NCBI GenBank assembly: GCA_038207625.1
Contig: JBBQZO010000040.1
Location: 1 to 55,318, forward strand
Reading direction: 5' to 3'
DNA: 55,318 bases
Source of the DNA: JBBQZO01 sp038207625
GTDB lineage: Bacteria; Pseudomonadota; Gammaproteobacteria; Burkholderiales; Burkholderiaceae_D
Shown: in pieces, positions 1 to 6,734 of the stretch
Numbering within the stretch: position 1 is the stretch's first letter
How the letters are laid out: each line of letters starts with the position of its first letter
Program-made: the position numbers and the translations under genes
The notes under the pieces: model-generated
The model's input: only the letters and a program-made list of their open reading frames with translations
Database searches by the model: none
What the model was told of the DNA's origin: nothing

Positions 1-710
1 TGCACATTGAGTTTCTTGAAGATTTTCTGCAGGTGGTTCTTCACCGTTAAAGGACTCAGATGCAAAATCACGCCGATTTCATGGTTGCTCTTGCCATTCA
101 TGACCCAGGTCAGAATTTCCAGCTCGCGCGCCGACAGCGTATGGCCGACCTCCTGCGCGGCGCCAGCACTGTCGCCGGCCGCCATCGCGCGCTGGAACGC
201 GAGGTGCAGATACGGCAGCAGCAATTCAAGGAAAAACAGCTGCCGGCTGCCGGGCGACTCGCTCAACGTAAACAACACGAAGCAGCTGGCGCCCCCGCGC
301 ACGCGCTCGGTGCCATGCACGACGGCGTTGCGCAGGCCATGCTGCAGCACCTCTGCCAGGAAACCATTCATCGGATGCAGCGGGTCCTTGTCGTTGTGCG
401 CCACCACGCACGGCAGCAGGCCGCCAGCGCGGCAATAGCGCGCCAGCCGCAGCGCCAGTCCGTCGTCCGGATTGCACAGCTGACGCACAAATTTCGGCTC
501 GCGCACCAATCGGTCAAAACACTCGACGTCGCGCACTTCGTCGTTGTCGCCAAACTGGATGCACACCATCACCTGATGCGGCAGCAGGCCTTGAAACTGG
601 CCCTGGGTCCACAGAAATAACTGCCGCAATTTGCGCACGTAGATGGCCGATTCGCTGGCCCGTACCAGATATTCTTCTTCCAGCCTGTCGAGGATCACCA
701 GCGAATTCAT
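1..710 (-). CDS. epsA: EpsA-like LuxR-family transcriptional regulator (3' end cut by window edge)
   Basis: Reading the minus strand from the ATG at 710 gives at least 236 codons that run off the left edge. The last ~45 visible residues are a LuxR-type helix-turn-helix: LSARELEIL, then GKSNHEIG, then LSPLTVKNHLQKIFKKL. The N-terminal ~185 residues look like the sensor-like part of the PEP-CTERM/exosortase-B associated regulator EpsA (start MNSLVILDRLEEEYLVRA). Its start overlaps the stop of the response regulator gene (ATGA), so the two are probably co-translated. In known clusters EpsA-type regulators control exopolysaccharide genes. Here the neighbours are curli genes, so a role in matrix control is my inference. 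Family assignment is from recall of the family pattern; the last few residues are missing. Confidence 0.8.
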   Translation of the reverse strand, partial: MNSLVILDRLEEEYLVRASESAIYVRKLRQLFLWTQGQFQGLLPHQVMVCIQFGDNDEVRDVECFDRLVREPKFVRQLCNPDDGLALRLARYCRAGGLLPCVVAHNDKDPLHPMNGFLAEVLQHGLRNAVVHGTERVRGGASCFVLFTLSESPGSRQLFFLELLLPYLHLAFQRAMAAGDSAGAAQEVGHTLSARELEILTWVMNGKSNHEIGVILHLSPLTVKNHLQKIFKKLNV

Positions 711-1423
711 GCGCGCGCATCGCCCGCTTTGACGGCGCCGCGCGCCACGAAGCGGTAGCCCAGTCCACGCACCGTCTCCACGCTGGCGTGATGGCCGGTC
801 GCCTCGAGCGCATTGCGCAGCCGCCCCACGTGCGCGTCGACGGTGCGTTCATCAAGAAACACGTTCACGTTCCACACCTTGTCGAGCAGTTGGGCGCGGC
901 TATGCACGCGCTCCGGTTGCGTCATGAAGAAATACAGCAGGCGAAACTCGGTGGGGCTGAGGATGATCTCCCGGTCGCCCGCCATGACCCGGTGCACCGA
1001 GGGATCGATGCGCAAGTCGCCCAGCGTGACCTGGTCGAAGATGGTGTGCGGCGAGCGGCGCCGCAGCACCGCATGCACGCGCGCGATCATTTCGCGCGGG
1101 CTGAACGGCTTCGTCATATAGTCGTCGGCGCCGCTTTCCAGCGCCAGCACGGCATCCTGCTCGGCCGCGCGCGCCGTCAGCATGATCATCGGCAGGTTGC
1201 GCGTGCGCGCGTCCATGCGCAGCTGGCGCACCAGCGAAATGCCGGACTGCCCCGGCAGCATCCAGTCGATCATGATCAGGTCGGGCTGGGTGGCGCGCAT
1301 GACCTGCTGGGCCGCTTCGGTATCGCTGGCGCGCAACACGTCGTACCCGGCCATACCGAGGGTCACGGCGATCAGTTCCTGAATGGCGAACTCATCTTCG
1401 ACGACTAGAATTACAGCGCTCAT
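707..1423 (-). CDS. Orphan OmpR/PhoB-family response regulator
   Basis: 238 aa with an N-terminal receiver domain (about 1-120) and a C-terminal winged-helix DNA-binding domain (about 135-230). Receiver landmarks are visible: acidic pair E9/D10, phospho-acceptor D53 in IDWMLPG, T83 and K105. The effector half has the PhoB/OmpR signature (SPTEFRLL, RTVDAHVGRLR, VRGLGYRF). The sequence is very PhoB-like. No histidine kinase lies in the window, so the partner is elsewhere or this is a PhoB paralogue. AGGA sits 7 nt before the ATG. The stop overlaps the start of the EpsA-like gene. A degenerate ATGAC-type direct repeat lies about 100 bp upstream, and stronger copies precede csgE and the porin gene, so this protein is a natural candidate to bind them (inference). 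Confidence 0.93.
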   Translation of the reverse strand: MSAVILVVEDEFAIQELIAVTLGMAGYDVLRASDTEAAQQVMRATQPDLIMIDWMLPGQSGISLVRQLRMDARTRNLPMIMLTARAAEQDAVLALESGADDYMTKPFSPREMIARVHAVLRRRSPHTIFDQVTLGDLRIDPSVHRVMAGDREIILSPTEFRLLYFFMTQPERVHSRAQLLDKVWNVNVFLDERTVDAHVGRLRNALEATGHHASVETVRGLGYRFVARGAVKAGDARA

Positions 1424-1521
1424 GCATTTTTCCTATTTGAGGGCCGAGCCATTCCACACGGGTGCCGCGCGCACGCCGCGCCCGTATGCAAATTAGCAAC
1501 AAAGAAGTATCGTGTAAATAT

Positions 1522-1537
1522 GTGACGCGTGCATGAC
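1522..1537 (-). promoter_or_regulatory. Degenerate ATGAC-N6-ATGAC direct repeat (site C)
   Basis: On the plus strand GTGAC (1522-1526) and ATGAC (1533-1537) are 11 bp apart, preceded by an AT-rich stretch, in the same orientation as the stronger sites at 5158 and 17018. It lies between the curlin-repeat gene and the response regulator gene. The similarity is weaker than at the other two sites, so it may be chance; if real it would suggest autoregulation. Confidence 0.35.
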
Positions 1538-1601
1538 GATGGCATGCAACGTCGCCATCATGTGCGCGCGTCTGACCAGTGCCGGCCATGCCGGCGCGCC
1601 G

Positions 1602-2378
1602 CTACTGACTGACCGTGGCGGACTTGTTATCCCCTCTGAGAATGATCTTGATATTCAGCTCCTTCGGCAGACTGATCAATTCGATCGTGTTGCCGTTGCC
1701 GATTTCGAGCAAGCTCGCGTGGCCGCCGCCAAGCTGGTCCTGCTTGATGGTGTTGTCGTTGCCCCATTGGATGGCGGTGACGTTGCCGTCGCCGTTCTGG
1801 GTCAGGTCGATCAAATTGCGCTCGCCAAACTGGCTCACGCTGAGCGTGTTGCCGTTGTTGTTCTGGGTCACCTTGAGCACATTGGCGCTGCCCTGCTGGG
1901 TCATCTCGAAGCGGTACAGATCGCTCAGCTGCAGCTCGTCCTTGAATGCGTCGTCCACGCCCACGATGTGGCCAACCGTGTTCGCGCTGCCCAACTGATG
2001 CACGTCGATCACGTTCGATGTGCCCAACTGGTTCACGCTGGCGCTGTTGCCGGTTCCGTCCTGCAGCACGCGCAGGCGGTTCAGATCGCCCTCCTGGCTG
2101 GCGCGCACCACGTTGTCCGACTGCCACTGCGTGATATCGGCATAGTTACCGACCACCCCACCGAGTCCGATTTTCTGGTCGAGCGTGGCCAGGTTGGCGC
2201 GACCGTTCTGGTCGATGAACGCCGACTGGCGGGTAAATTCGGAACTGCCAAAATCGGATATGCGCGACAGATCGTCGGCCTGCACCAGCCCGGCCAGCGC
2301 GGCCAGCAAGCCCAAGGTGCCGCAGGCCGTCAGCACGCCTGGCGCACACCGTGCGGGCCGATCAAGCCGGCCTGTCAT
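1602..2378 (-). CDS. Curlin-repeat protein, CsgB/CsgA-like fibre subunit or nucleator
   Basis: 258 aa. A signal sequence covers about residues 1-35 (hydrophobic core LTACGTLGLLAALAGLV, then QADD). The rest is a run of curlin-type repeats with the pattern Q-x4-N-x-A/L-x3-Q, for example VLQDGTGNSASVNQ, VTQNNNGNTLSVSQ and LTQNGDGNVTAIQ. Curlin repeats form the beta-arcade of amyloid curli fibres. E. coli CsgA and CsgB are about 151 aa with five repeats, so this protein is longer and has more repeats. It is the last gene of the csgE-F-G operon; its ATG overlaps the csgG stop. Whether it acts as major subunit or nucleator cannot be told from sequence; the two small curlin-like genes at 17-19 kb are the alternative major subunits. 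Confidence 0.85.
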   Translation of the reverse strand: MTGRLDRPARCAPGVLTACGTLGLLAALAGLVQADDLSRISDFGSSEFTRQSAFIDQNGRANLATLDQKIGLGGVVGNYADITQWQSDNVVRASQEGDLNRLRVLQDGTGNSASVNQLGTSNVIDVHQLGSANTVGHIVGVDDAFKDELQLSDLYRFEMTQQGSANVLKVTQNNNGNTLSVSQFGERNLIDLTQNGDGNVTAIQWGNDNTIKQDQLGGGHASLLEIGNGNTIELISLPKELNIKIILRGDNKSATVSQ

Positions 2379-3922
2379 TGGGCACGCGCCGATGCTGCAT
2401 CGGGCCCGTCCTGATTCTTCCAGTACTGTTTGAAGATGTCATCGGACGGCAGCGCCGGCTTCTTGCCAGCGCCCGGCTGCGGCGTGCTGGCGCGCACAGC
2501 CGGCCGCGATGTGGCGGGCGCCGCGACGCTGGTCGGCGTGACCGGCGCAGCCGGCGTTTTCACGGCGACCGGCGCTGAGACGGACGGCGCGACGGGCGCG
2601 CTTGCCGATTTTGCGACGACCGGCGCTGCAACAGCTTGCGCTGCGGGCGCGCTTGTCGATTTTGCGACGACCGGCGTGGCAACGGCTTGCGCTGCGGGGG
2701 CGGTCGTCGGTTTTACGACGACCGGCGTTGCAACAGCTTGCGCGACGGACGCGACCGGTTTCTGCGTGCCGCCGGCCGGCGTCGGCATGACAGGTGCGAC
2801 GGGAGTTTTCGACGCGCTGGCCGGCACCACCGCCGGTGCGACAGGTGCGGCGGGCAGCGGCGCGACCGGCTTCGGTACGTCGCCGGCGGCACTGGCCACG
2901 GCGGGCGCCGCTGGCGACATGGCAGGCGCGGCGGGCGGGCGGACCGGTGGCGATTCGGCCGGCCCGATCAGCGGCAGCACCACGGCGCCGGCCGTGTCGG
3001 CGCTCAGCGCGCGCAGGCTGACGGGCGCGTCGTCGGCAATGCCGTCCTCGCTCAGATTCGATTCGATCTCCTTCAGGTAAGTCTGCATGATCGGCAGATT
3101 GAAGGCGCGTTCGTCGCGCAATTCCAGGTAGCGGTCGCGCACGCCCTGCACCGTCAGATGCACCACCGCCGACTCGATCGCTTCGCGCACCGCCAACTGG
3201 GCTGGCTCATTGGTGGTGTAGCCGCTTTCGCCTTGCAGCAAATGCTGGAACGAGGTGAACTTGTAAATGCTGGCGGAGAACTGATACGAATAAATGGTCT
3301 TGGTGACCGACACCGTGTCGAGCACCTGGCCGTTGCGTATGTCGATGCTGCGCAAGCTCACCGTCACCTGGTCAACCCGGTACTGGGTGCTGGCACCGAC
3401 GCCCAGATAATTGGCACCCTTGCCGCCGGTGCGCACATTCGACTCGTAGGCGATCACGCCGCCCTCGATGATCAGACTAGCCGGCATCAGGTTGGGCAGG
3501 TTCACCAGCGGCTTGCCCTTCTCCGTGCTCGACTCGATGGCGCGCACGATCTTGCGCTCGGTCAGCAGGTTCTGCAGACCTTCGCGCTCGACCGGAATAT
3601 ACCAGTCCGAATCCTTGAGCGCCTTGACCAGCATCGCCGCCGCGCCCTGGGTCACCGAGGTCGAATACGAGCTGTCGGGCGACGGTTTGAACTGACCGGT
3701 CTGGTCGCGAAAGCCGTACACGGCCACCGGCGTCTTGGTCTTCGGCTTGGGTAATTGGGTCAGGTCGCGCGTGATGCGCGACGATGGCGTGAGCTGCGCG
3801 TTCGACTTGACGTTGGACGGCGGCGTGATCGAACAGCCGGCCAAAAACAGCGCGCCGAGGATCAGGGCAAGCTGGCGCAGACGCGGCGAGGCGCCAGGAA
3901 TAGTCGCTACAGGTGTCATCAT
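2375..3922 (-). CDS. csgG: CsgG-type curli secretion channel with long Ala/Pro-rich C-terminal tail
   Basis: 515 aa. Lipoprotein signal with lipobox LAGC near residue 30, followed by a CsgG domain to about residue 310 (PVAVYGFRDQTGQF; SSYSTSVTQGAAAML; YLGVGASTQYRVDQVTVSLR; YTTNEPAQLAVREAIESAV). In E. coli CsgG (277 aa) forms the nonameric outer-membrane channel that exports curli subunits. This protein carries about 200 extra residues: an Ala/Pro/Val-rich tail with a 17-residue tandem repeat, closing with a different, charged and aromatic end (SDDIFKQYWKNQDG). The tail should be periplasmic or otherwise membrane-exposed; its role is unknown. The start overlaps the csgF stop; a second in-frame ATG follows immediately. 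Confidence 0.93.
   Translation of the reverse strand: MMTPVATIPGASPRLRQLALILGALFLAGCSITPPSNVKSNAQLTPSSRITRDLTQLPKPKTKTPVAVYGFRDQTGQFKPSPDSSYSTSVTQGAAAMLVKALKDSDWYIPVEREGLQNLLTERKIVRAIESSTEKGKPLVNLPNLMPASLIIEGGVIAYESNVRTGGKGANYLGVGASTQYRVDQVTVSLRSIDIRNGQVLDTVSVTKTIYSYQFSASIYKFTSFQHLLQGESGYTTNEPAQLAVREAIESAVVHLTVQGVRDRYLELRDERAFNLPIMQTYLKEIESNLSEDGIADDAPVSLRALSADTAGAVVLPLIGPAESPPVRPPAAPAMSPAAPAVASAAGDVPKPVAPLPAAPVAPAVVPASASKTPVAPVMPTPAGGTQKPVASVAQAVATPVVVKPTTAPAAQAVATPVVAKSTSAPAAQAVAAPVVAKSASAPVAPSVSAPVAVKTPAAPVTPTSVAAPATSRPAVRASTPQPGAGKKPALPSDDIFKQYWKNQDGPDAASARAQ
2606..2744. repeat. 51-bp tandem repeat (about 2.7 copies) within csgG tail
   Basis: Copies start near 2606, 2657 and 2708, recognisable by the element TTTGCGACGACCGGCG and its variants. 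The period is 51 bp, so the reading frame is kept and the protein has 17-residue units of the type AAQAV-A-PVVAKS-SAP. Copy number could vary between strains. Confidence 0.8.
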
Positions 3923-4365
3923 TGCGCCGTCGTGTCCGCGTTGTAGTTCCCGCTTGACACGGTGAAGGTAGCGGTCGCGCCCGAGCTCTTGTCGGTCGTC
4001 TCGACCGTCAGCGAGCCGTCATGGATGTCGGTGACCTTGATGGTGAAATTGGCCGTGTCGTACGTCCCCGGCTGCAAACCGGCCGAACTCTTAAACAGCG
4101 CCGTCACCGCGTCGGCCTGCAAGCGGCTGAAAATGGCGCGCTGCAAATTGTCGTTGAAGCTCTTTAAGGGCGAGTCGACCGGCGCCTTGTTGTGGTTCTG
4201 GGCCTGCGCCACGCTGAGCAAACCGGATGCATTGTTCGGGTTGCCGCCGAAGCTAGGATTGACCGGGTAGTACACCATTTCAGTGCCGGCCGCGCCGGCG
4301 CAGCCGGCTGCCAATAACAGGCCGAGAAGGTGGATGCAGCGACTGGACGACTTCAGAATATTCAT
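3919..4365 (-). CDS. csgF: CsgF, curli assembly factor
   Basis: 148 aa from the ATG at 4365; a GTG two codons upstream (4371) is an alternative. The region after the signal peptide carries the CsgF hallmark NPSFGGNPNN followed by LLSVAQAQN, which in E. coli inserts into the CsgG pore neck. CsgF couples the CsgG channel to fibre nucleation at the cell surface. Odd point: the signal region ends LLLAAGCAGAAG, which contains a lipobox-like LAAGC, so the protein may be lipidated, unlike the E. coli protein; ordinary signal peptidase I cleavage after AGA is the alternative. Stop overlaps the csgG start. Confidence 0.93.
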   Translation of the reverse strand: MNILKSSSRCIHLLGLLLAAGCAGAAGTEMVYYPVNPSFGGNPNNASGLLSVAQAQNHNKAPVDSPLKSFNDNLQRAIFSRLQADAVTALFKSSAGLQPGTYDTANFTIKVTDIHDGSLTVETTDKSSGATATFTVSSGNYNADTTAQ

Positions 4366-4466
4366 TTTCACTCAATAGATAACGTGACCTGTCGGTCGTT
4401 TCAGGTCCATGACGATGGCATCGAGATGCGTTTCGTCTGGCCCCCGTTCTTGTCGCTTGCGCCACC

Positions 4467-4958
4467 TTACAACTCGTCGCGTCCCAGATCGGATTGGGCG
4501 CCGCTGGCCGCCGGGATGCTCAAGCTGATGATTTCGGCATACACCGAATCGACCGCCTGTTCGGCCAGCGCGCGCACGCGATCGATACGGTTCGGTAAAG
4601 CCCCCACAAACAGCCGCTTCTGGCCATACTCGACGGCCACCTGATTGCCAAAACGCTTGGACGGGCGCTCCAGGATATCCAGCGTGTAGCTCTCCCCGTC
4701 CGGTTTTTCGCGCCAGAACTCGGCGAAATCCCGGTAAAACTCCAGCCCCGCCGCCGACATCGTTTGATTGATCAGAATGCCCACACCGATATCGCTATTG
4801 GTGGGCGCGATCCGCGCAGCCGGCAGCGTTTGCGCCGATGCCGCCGTCCAGCACAGCAGCAGTGCGGCGACGCCGGCGATCCGGCACGTTGTTTCCGTCA
4901 ACGTTGTCGTTGCGCCGCGCGCCACCAAGCTGCTTTCCCTACCCAGTGTGTAGCGCAT
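4467..4958 (-). CDS. csgE: CsgE, curli secretion specificity factor
   Basis: 163 aa from the ATG at 4958, chosen because AGGA lies 6 nt upstream and the signal peptide (core IAGVAALLLCWTAASA) then sits near the N-terminus. The open frame continues upstream to 5105 without family support. The mature part matches CsgE: INQTMSAAGLEFYRDF, then YTLDILERPSKRFGNQ, then VEYGQKRLFVGALP. In E. coli CsgE caps the periplasmic side of CsgG and brings subunits to it. It is the first gene of the csgE-F-G-curlin operon; about 100 bp separate it from csgF. A Pho-box-like direct repeat lies 200 bp upstream. Confidence 0.92.
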   Translation of the reverse strand: MRYTLGRESSLVARGATTTLTETTCRIAGVAALLLCWTAASAQTLPAARIAPTNSDIGVGILINQTMSAAGLEFYRDFAEFWREKPDGESYTLDILERPSKRFGNQVAVEYGQKRLFVGALPNRIDRVRALAEQAVDSVYAEIISLSIPAASGAQSDLGRDEL

Positions 4959-5142
4959 GAATCCTGCTATCGACGTCGATCTGTGACCAGCGCGCCGCGC
5001 ACCAACCGAAGTCCACCAATTGACGGCGCCGCCCCTCCCTGTTTGCCGCCGTTTCAAGCGCCGCGCCACACCGCACGATCGGGCTGCGCGCCGGCGCTGC
5101 GACATCGCTTGCCGAACCGGCTGCCATGCAACAAAGCCAAGA

Positions 5143-5175
5143 TATTATCAACTTAATATGACGCCCTAATGACGC
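5143..5175 (-). promoter_or_regulatory. Pho-box-like direct repeat upstream of csgE (site A)
   Basis: On the plus strand ATGAC at 5158-5162 and again at 5169-5173, exactly 11 bp apart, preceded by TTATCAACTTAAT. In the direction of csgE this reads GCGTCAT-N4-GCGTCAT, close to the PhoB box CTGTCAT-N4-CTGTCAT. The same element, including the flank TTATCAA-T-AATATGAC, recurs at 17004-17036. PhoB/OmpR-family dimers bind head-to-tail repeats with an 11-bp period, so this is a likely activator site. Confidence 0.75.
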
Positions 5176-5201
5176 CGGGGCATGCCGATGAGCCGGATGG
5201 A

Positions 5202-5879
5202 TCACTGCAAATCGAGCGGACTGATACGGTCCGGCGCGCTCGGCGCGGGTGCCGGCGCGGCCGGCAGCGCCGGCATCGGACGCGCCGCTGGCGCGGGCGT
5301 TGGCGCGGGCGCGCCCGCATCCGGTTCAAGCTCGGGATCACCGGCCAGGTCGAGCGGATTGGTGTAGCGTTTGGCCGCCACGCGGGCGCCGAAGATGCGC
5401 GCCTGATCGGGGCCGAATTGCCAGTCGCGGTAGCTGGTTTTGCCCGCGAAATCGGCCAACTGCTCGTCGAAATTGGCCAGCTTGATCGGGTGCGCCTCGG
5501 ACAGGCTGTACACGGCCACAATGCCCGGTCCGCCCTCCTCGCGCAGCAGGCCCCATGCGTTTGCGCCGGTGATCGGGTCCGCGTACAGGGCGCGCAAATG
5601 GCGCCGCGGCACCGCAAAACGCGGGTCGCGCAGCAGTTCCTCGAGCGTGGCCGGCGACCTCGGTTTGCCCGGCAGCGAGGCGGCCGCATAGCTTTTCAGC
5701 GCGCCGCTGAACGCCTCGCCCACTTCGAGCAATTCGTCCTCGGCGGCGCGGCGCGCAAGCAGGCTGCCCAGCTTGACGGTGCAGGCCGCCGTCAGGCCGA
5801 TGATCGCCACCAGCACGATCACGCCGACGTAGGTGAAGCCGGCGGCACGCCGGCACCGCGCCCCGCTACCAGTTTGCAT
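5202..5879 (-). CDS. Pseudopilin-like protein lacking Glu5, with Ala/Pro-rich tail
   Basis: 225 aa from the ATG at 5879, which overlaps the end of the preceding pseudopilin gene. A class III (type IV prepilin-type) signal is seen near residue 13: RRAAG then FTYVGVIVLVAIIGL. Position +5 of the mature protein is Gly, not the usual Glu. A middle domain (about 35-165, with LRALYADPITG and DWQFGPDQ) is GspG-like in style, and the last ~40 residues are almost only Ala and Pro. Lack of Glu5 is known for tip minor pseudopilins of the GspK type; that role here is an inference. Last gene of the secretion-machine operon. No prepilin peptidase is encoded in the window. Confidence 0.78.
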   Translation of the reverse strand: MQTGSGARCRRAAGFTYVGVIVLVAIIGLTAACTVKLGSLLARRAAEDELLEVGEAFSGALKSYAAASLPGKPRSPATLEELLRDPRFAVPRRHLRALYADPITGANAWGLLREEGGPGIVAVYSLSEAHPIKLANFDEQLADFAGKTSYRDWQFGPDQARIFGARVAAKRYTNPLDLAGDPELEPDAGAPAPTPAPAARPMPALPAAPAPAPSAPDRISPLDLQ

Positions 5880-6261
5880 ACGCCCTGCCGCTGCGGTCGT
5901 TGCCGGGCGCGCCGCTCTTGACGCTGTAGACATTGCCCTTGCTGCCGTCGTCAGGCGCCACCAACACCCAGCTGGCGCTGCTCTCGGTGATCGGATCGAC
6001 CGGCAACGCGCGCAGATATTTTTTCTCCACCAGTTGTTCGAGCGAGTCGGGATAGCGCCCGGTGTCGCCGTAATAATGGTCGATCGTCTCGCGCGCGCTG
6101 CGCAGCGTCTCCGCCAGCACCGTCTCGCGCGCGGCGTCGATGCGCGGAAAATAACGCGGCACGGCCAGCGTCAGCATCAGCGCGACGATGCCCAGCACGA
6201 CCAGCAATTCGATCAGCGTGAAGCCGCGCGCACGACGGCGCGCAAGCGGTGCAGTAGCCAT
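5866..6261 (-). CDS. GspG/PulG-like pseudopilin
   Basis: 131 aa from the ATG at 6261, preceded by GGAGG 4 nt upstream; the stop of the previous gene and this ATG share one base (TAATG). A prepilin motif RARG-FTLIELLVVLGIV with Glu5 is at residues ~11-25. The C-terminal half has the major-pseudopilin style DTGRYPDSLEQLVEKKYLR, LPVDPITESS and a DDGSKGNVYSVKSG segment that recalls the calcium site of GspG. It would polymerise in a short periplasmic pseudopilus driven by the GspE/GspF-like proteins of this operon. Confidence 0.88.
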   Translation of the reverse strand: MATAPLARRRARGFTLIELLVVLGIVALMLTLAVPRYFPRIDAARETVLAETLRSARETIDHYYGDTGRYPDSLEQLVEKKYLRALPVDPITESSASWVLVAPDDGSKGNVYSVKSGAPGNDRSGRAYANW

Positions 6262-6734
6262 TACCACCTCCGGTAGGGAACGCCGTTCAAGCCGGTGCGC
6301 GGCGAGTCGGAATAGACATCGTAGAGATCCTCGCCCGCCTGCGGCTGGTCCGATTCGCTCGCGTAGCTGCGCTGGGCCCAAGTTTGCGCATCGCTTGCCG
6401 CCGGGTCGGCATTGAACGGATCGCGCGGCACCCGGCGCAGGAAAAAAATCTTGCTGCGCTTGGGACTGCGCAGATCCGGCACGCCCTCGACCAGCAGTTC
6501 CAGATTCTTGGGATAGGGCGAGGCGGTCGCCGAGCGCGCGATGCGCCCCTCGTCGCCGGCGCGCTTGTAGGCGTCGATCGCGTGGCGGATTTCGCGCAGC
6601 GCCAGGCGCAGCTCCTGCTCCTGGCGGCGCTGGTAGACCACCTGCGTGACGGGAATGGCCATGCTGGCCAGCAGGCCCATCAGCGCCAGCGAGATCAACA
6701 GCTCGATCAGCGTAAAACCGCGCGCGCGCCGCAT
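6261..6734 (-). CDS. GspG/PulG-like pseudopilin
   Basis: 157 aa. It starts with a very short leader (MRRARG) followed by FTLIELLISLALMGLL with Glu5, then a helical stretch and a soluble domain with LRRVPRDPFNA, a variant of the GspG PxDPW region. The ATG shares one base with the secretin stop (TGATG). One of three pseudopilin-like genes at the end of this operon; which is the major subunit cannot be decided from sequence. Confidence 0.88.
   Translation of the reverse strand: MRRARGFTLIELLISLALMGLLASMAIPVTQVVYQRRQEQELRLALREIRHAIDAYKRAGDEGRIARSATASPYPKNLELLVEGVPDLRSPKRSKIFFLRRVPRDPFNADPAASDAQTWAQRSYASESDQPQAGEDLYDVYSDSPRTGLNGVPYRRW

Noticed and set aside
4467..5105. Extended 212-codon version of csgE
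   Set aside because: Shine-Dalgarno and signal peptide both point to the ATG at 4958.
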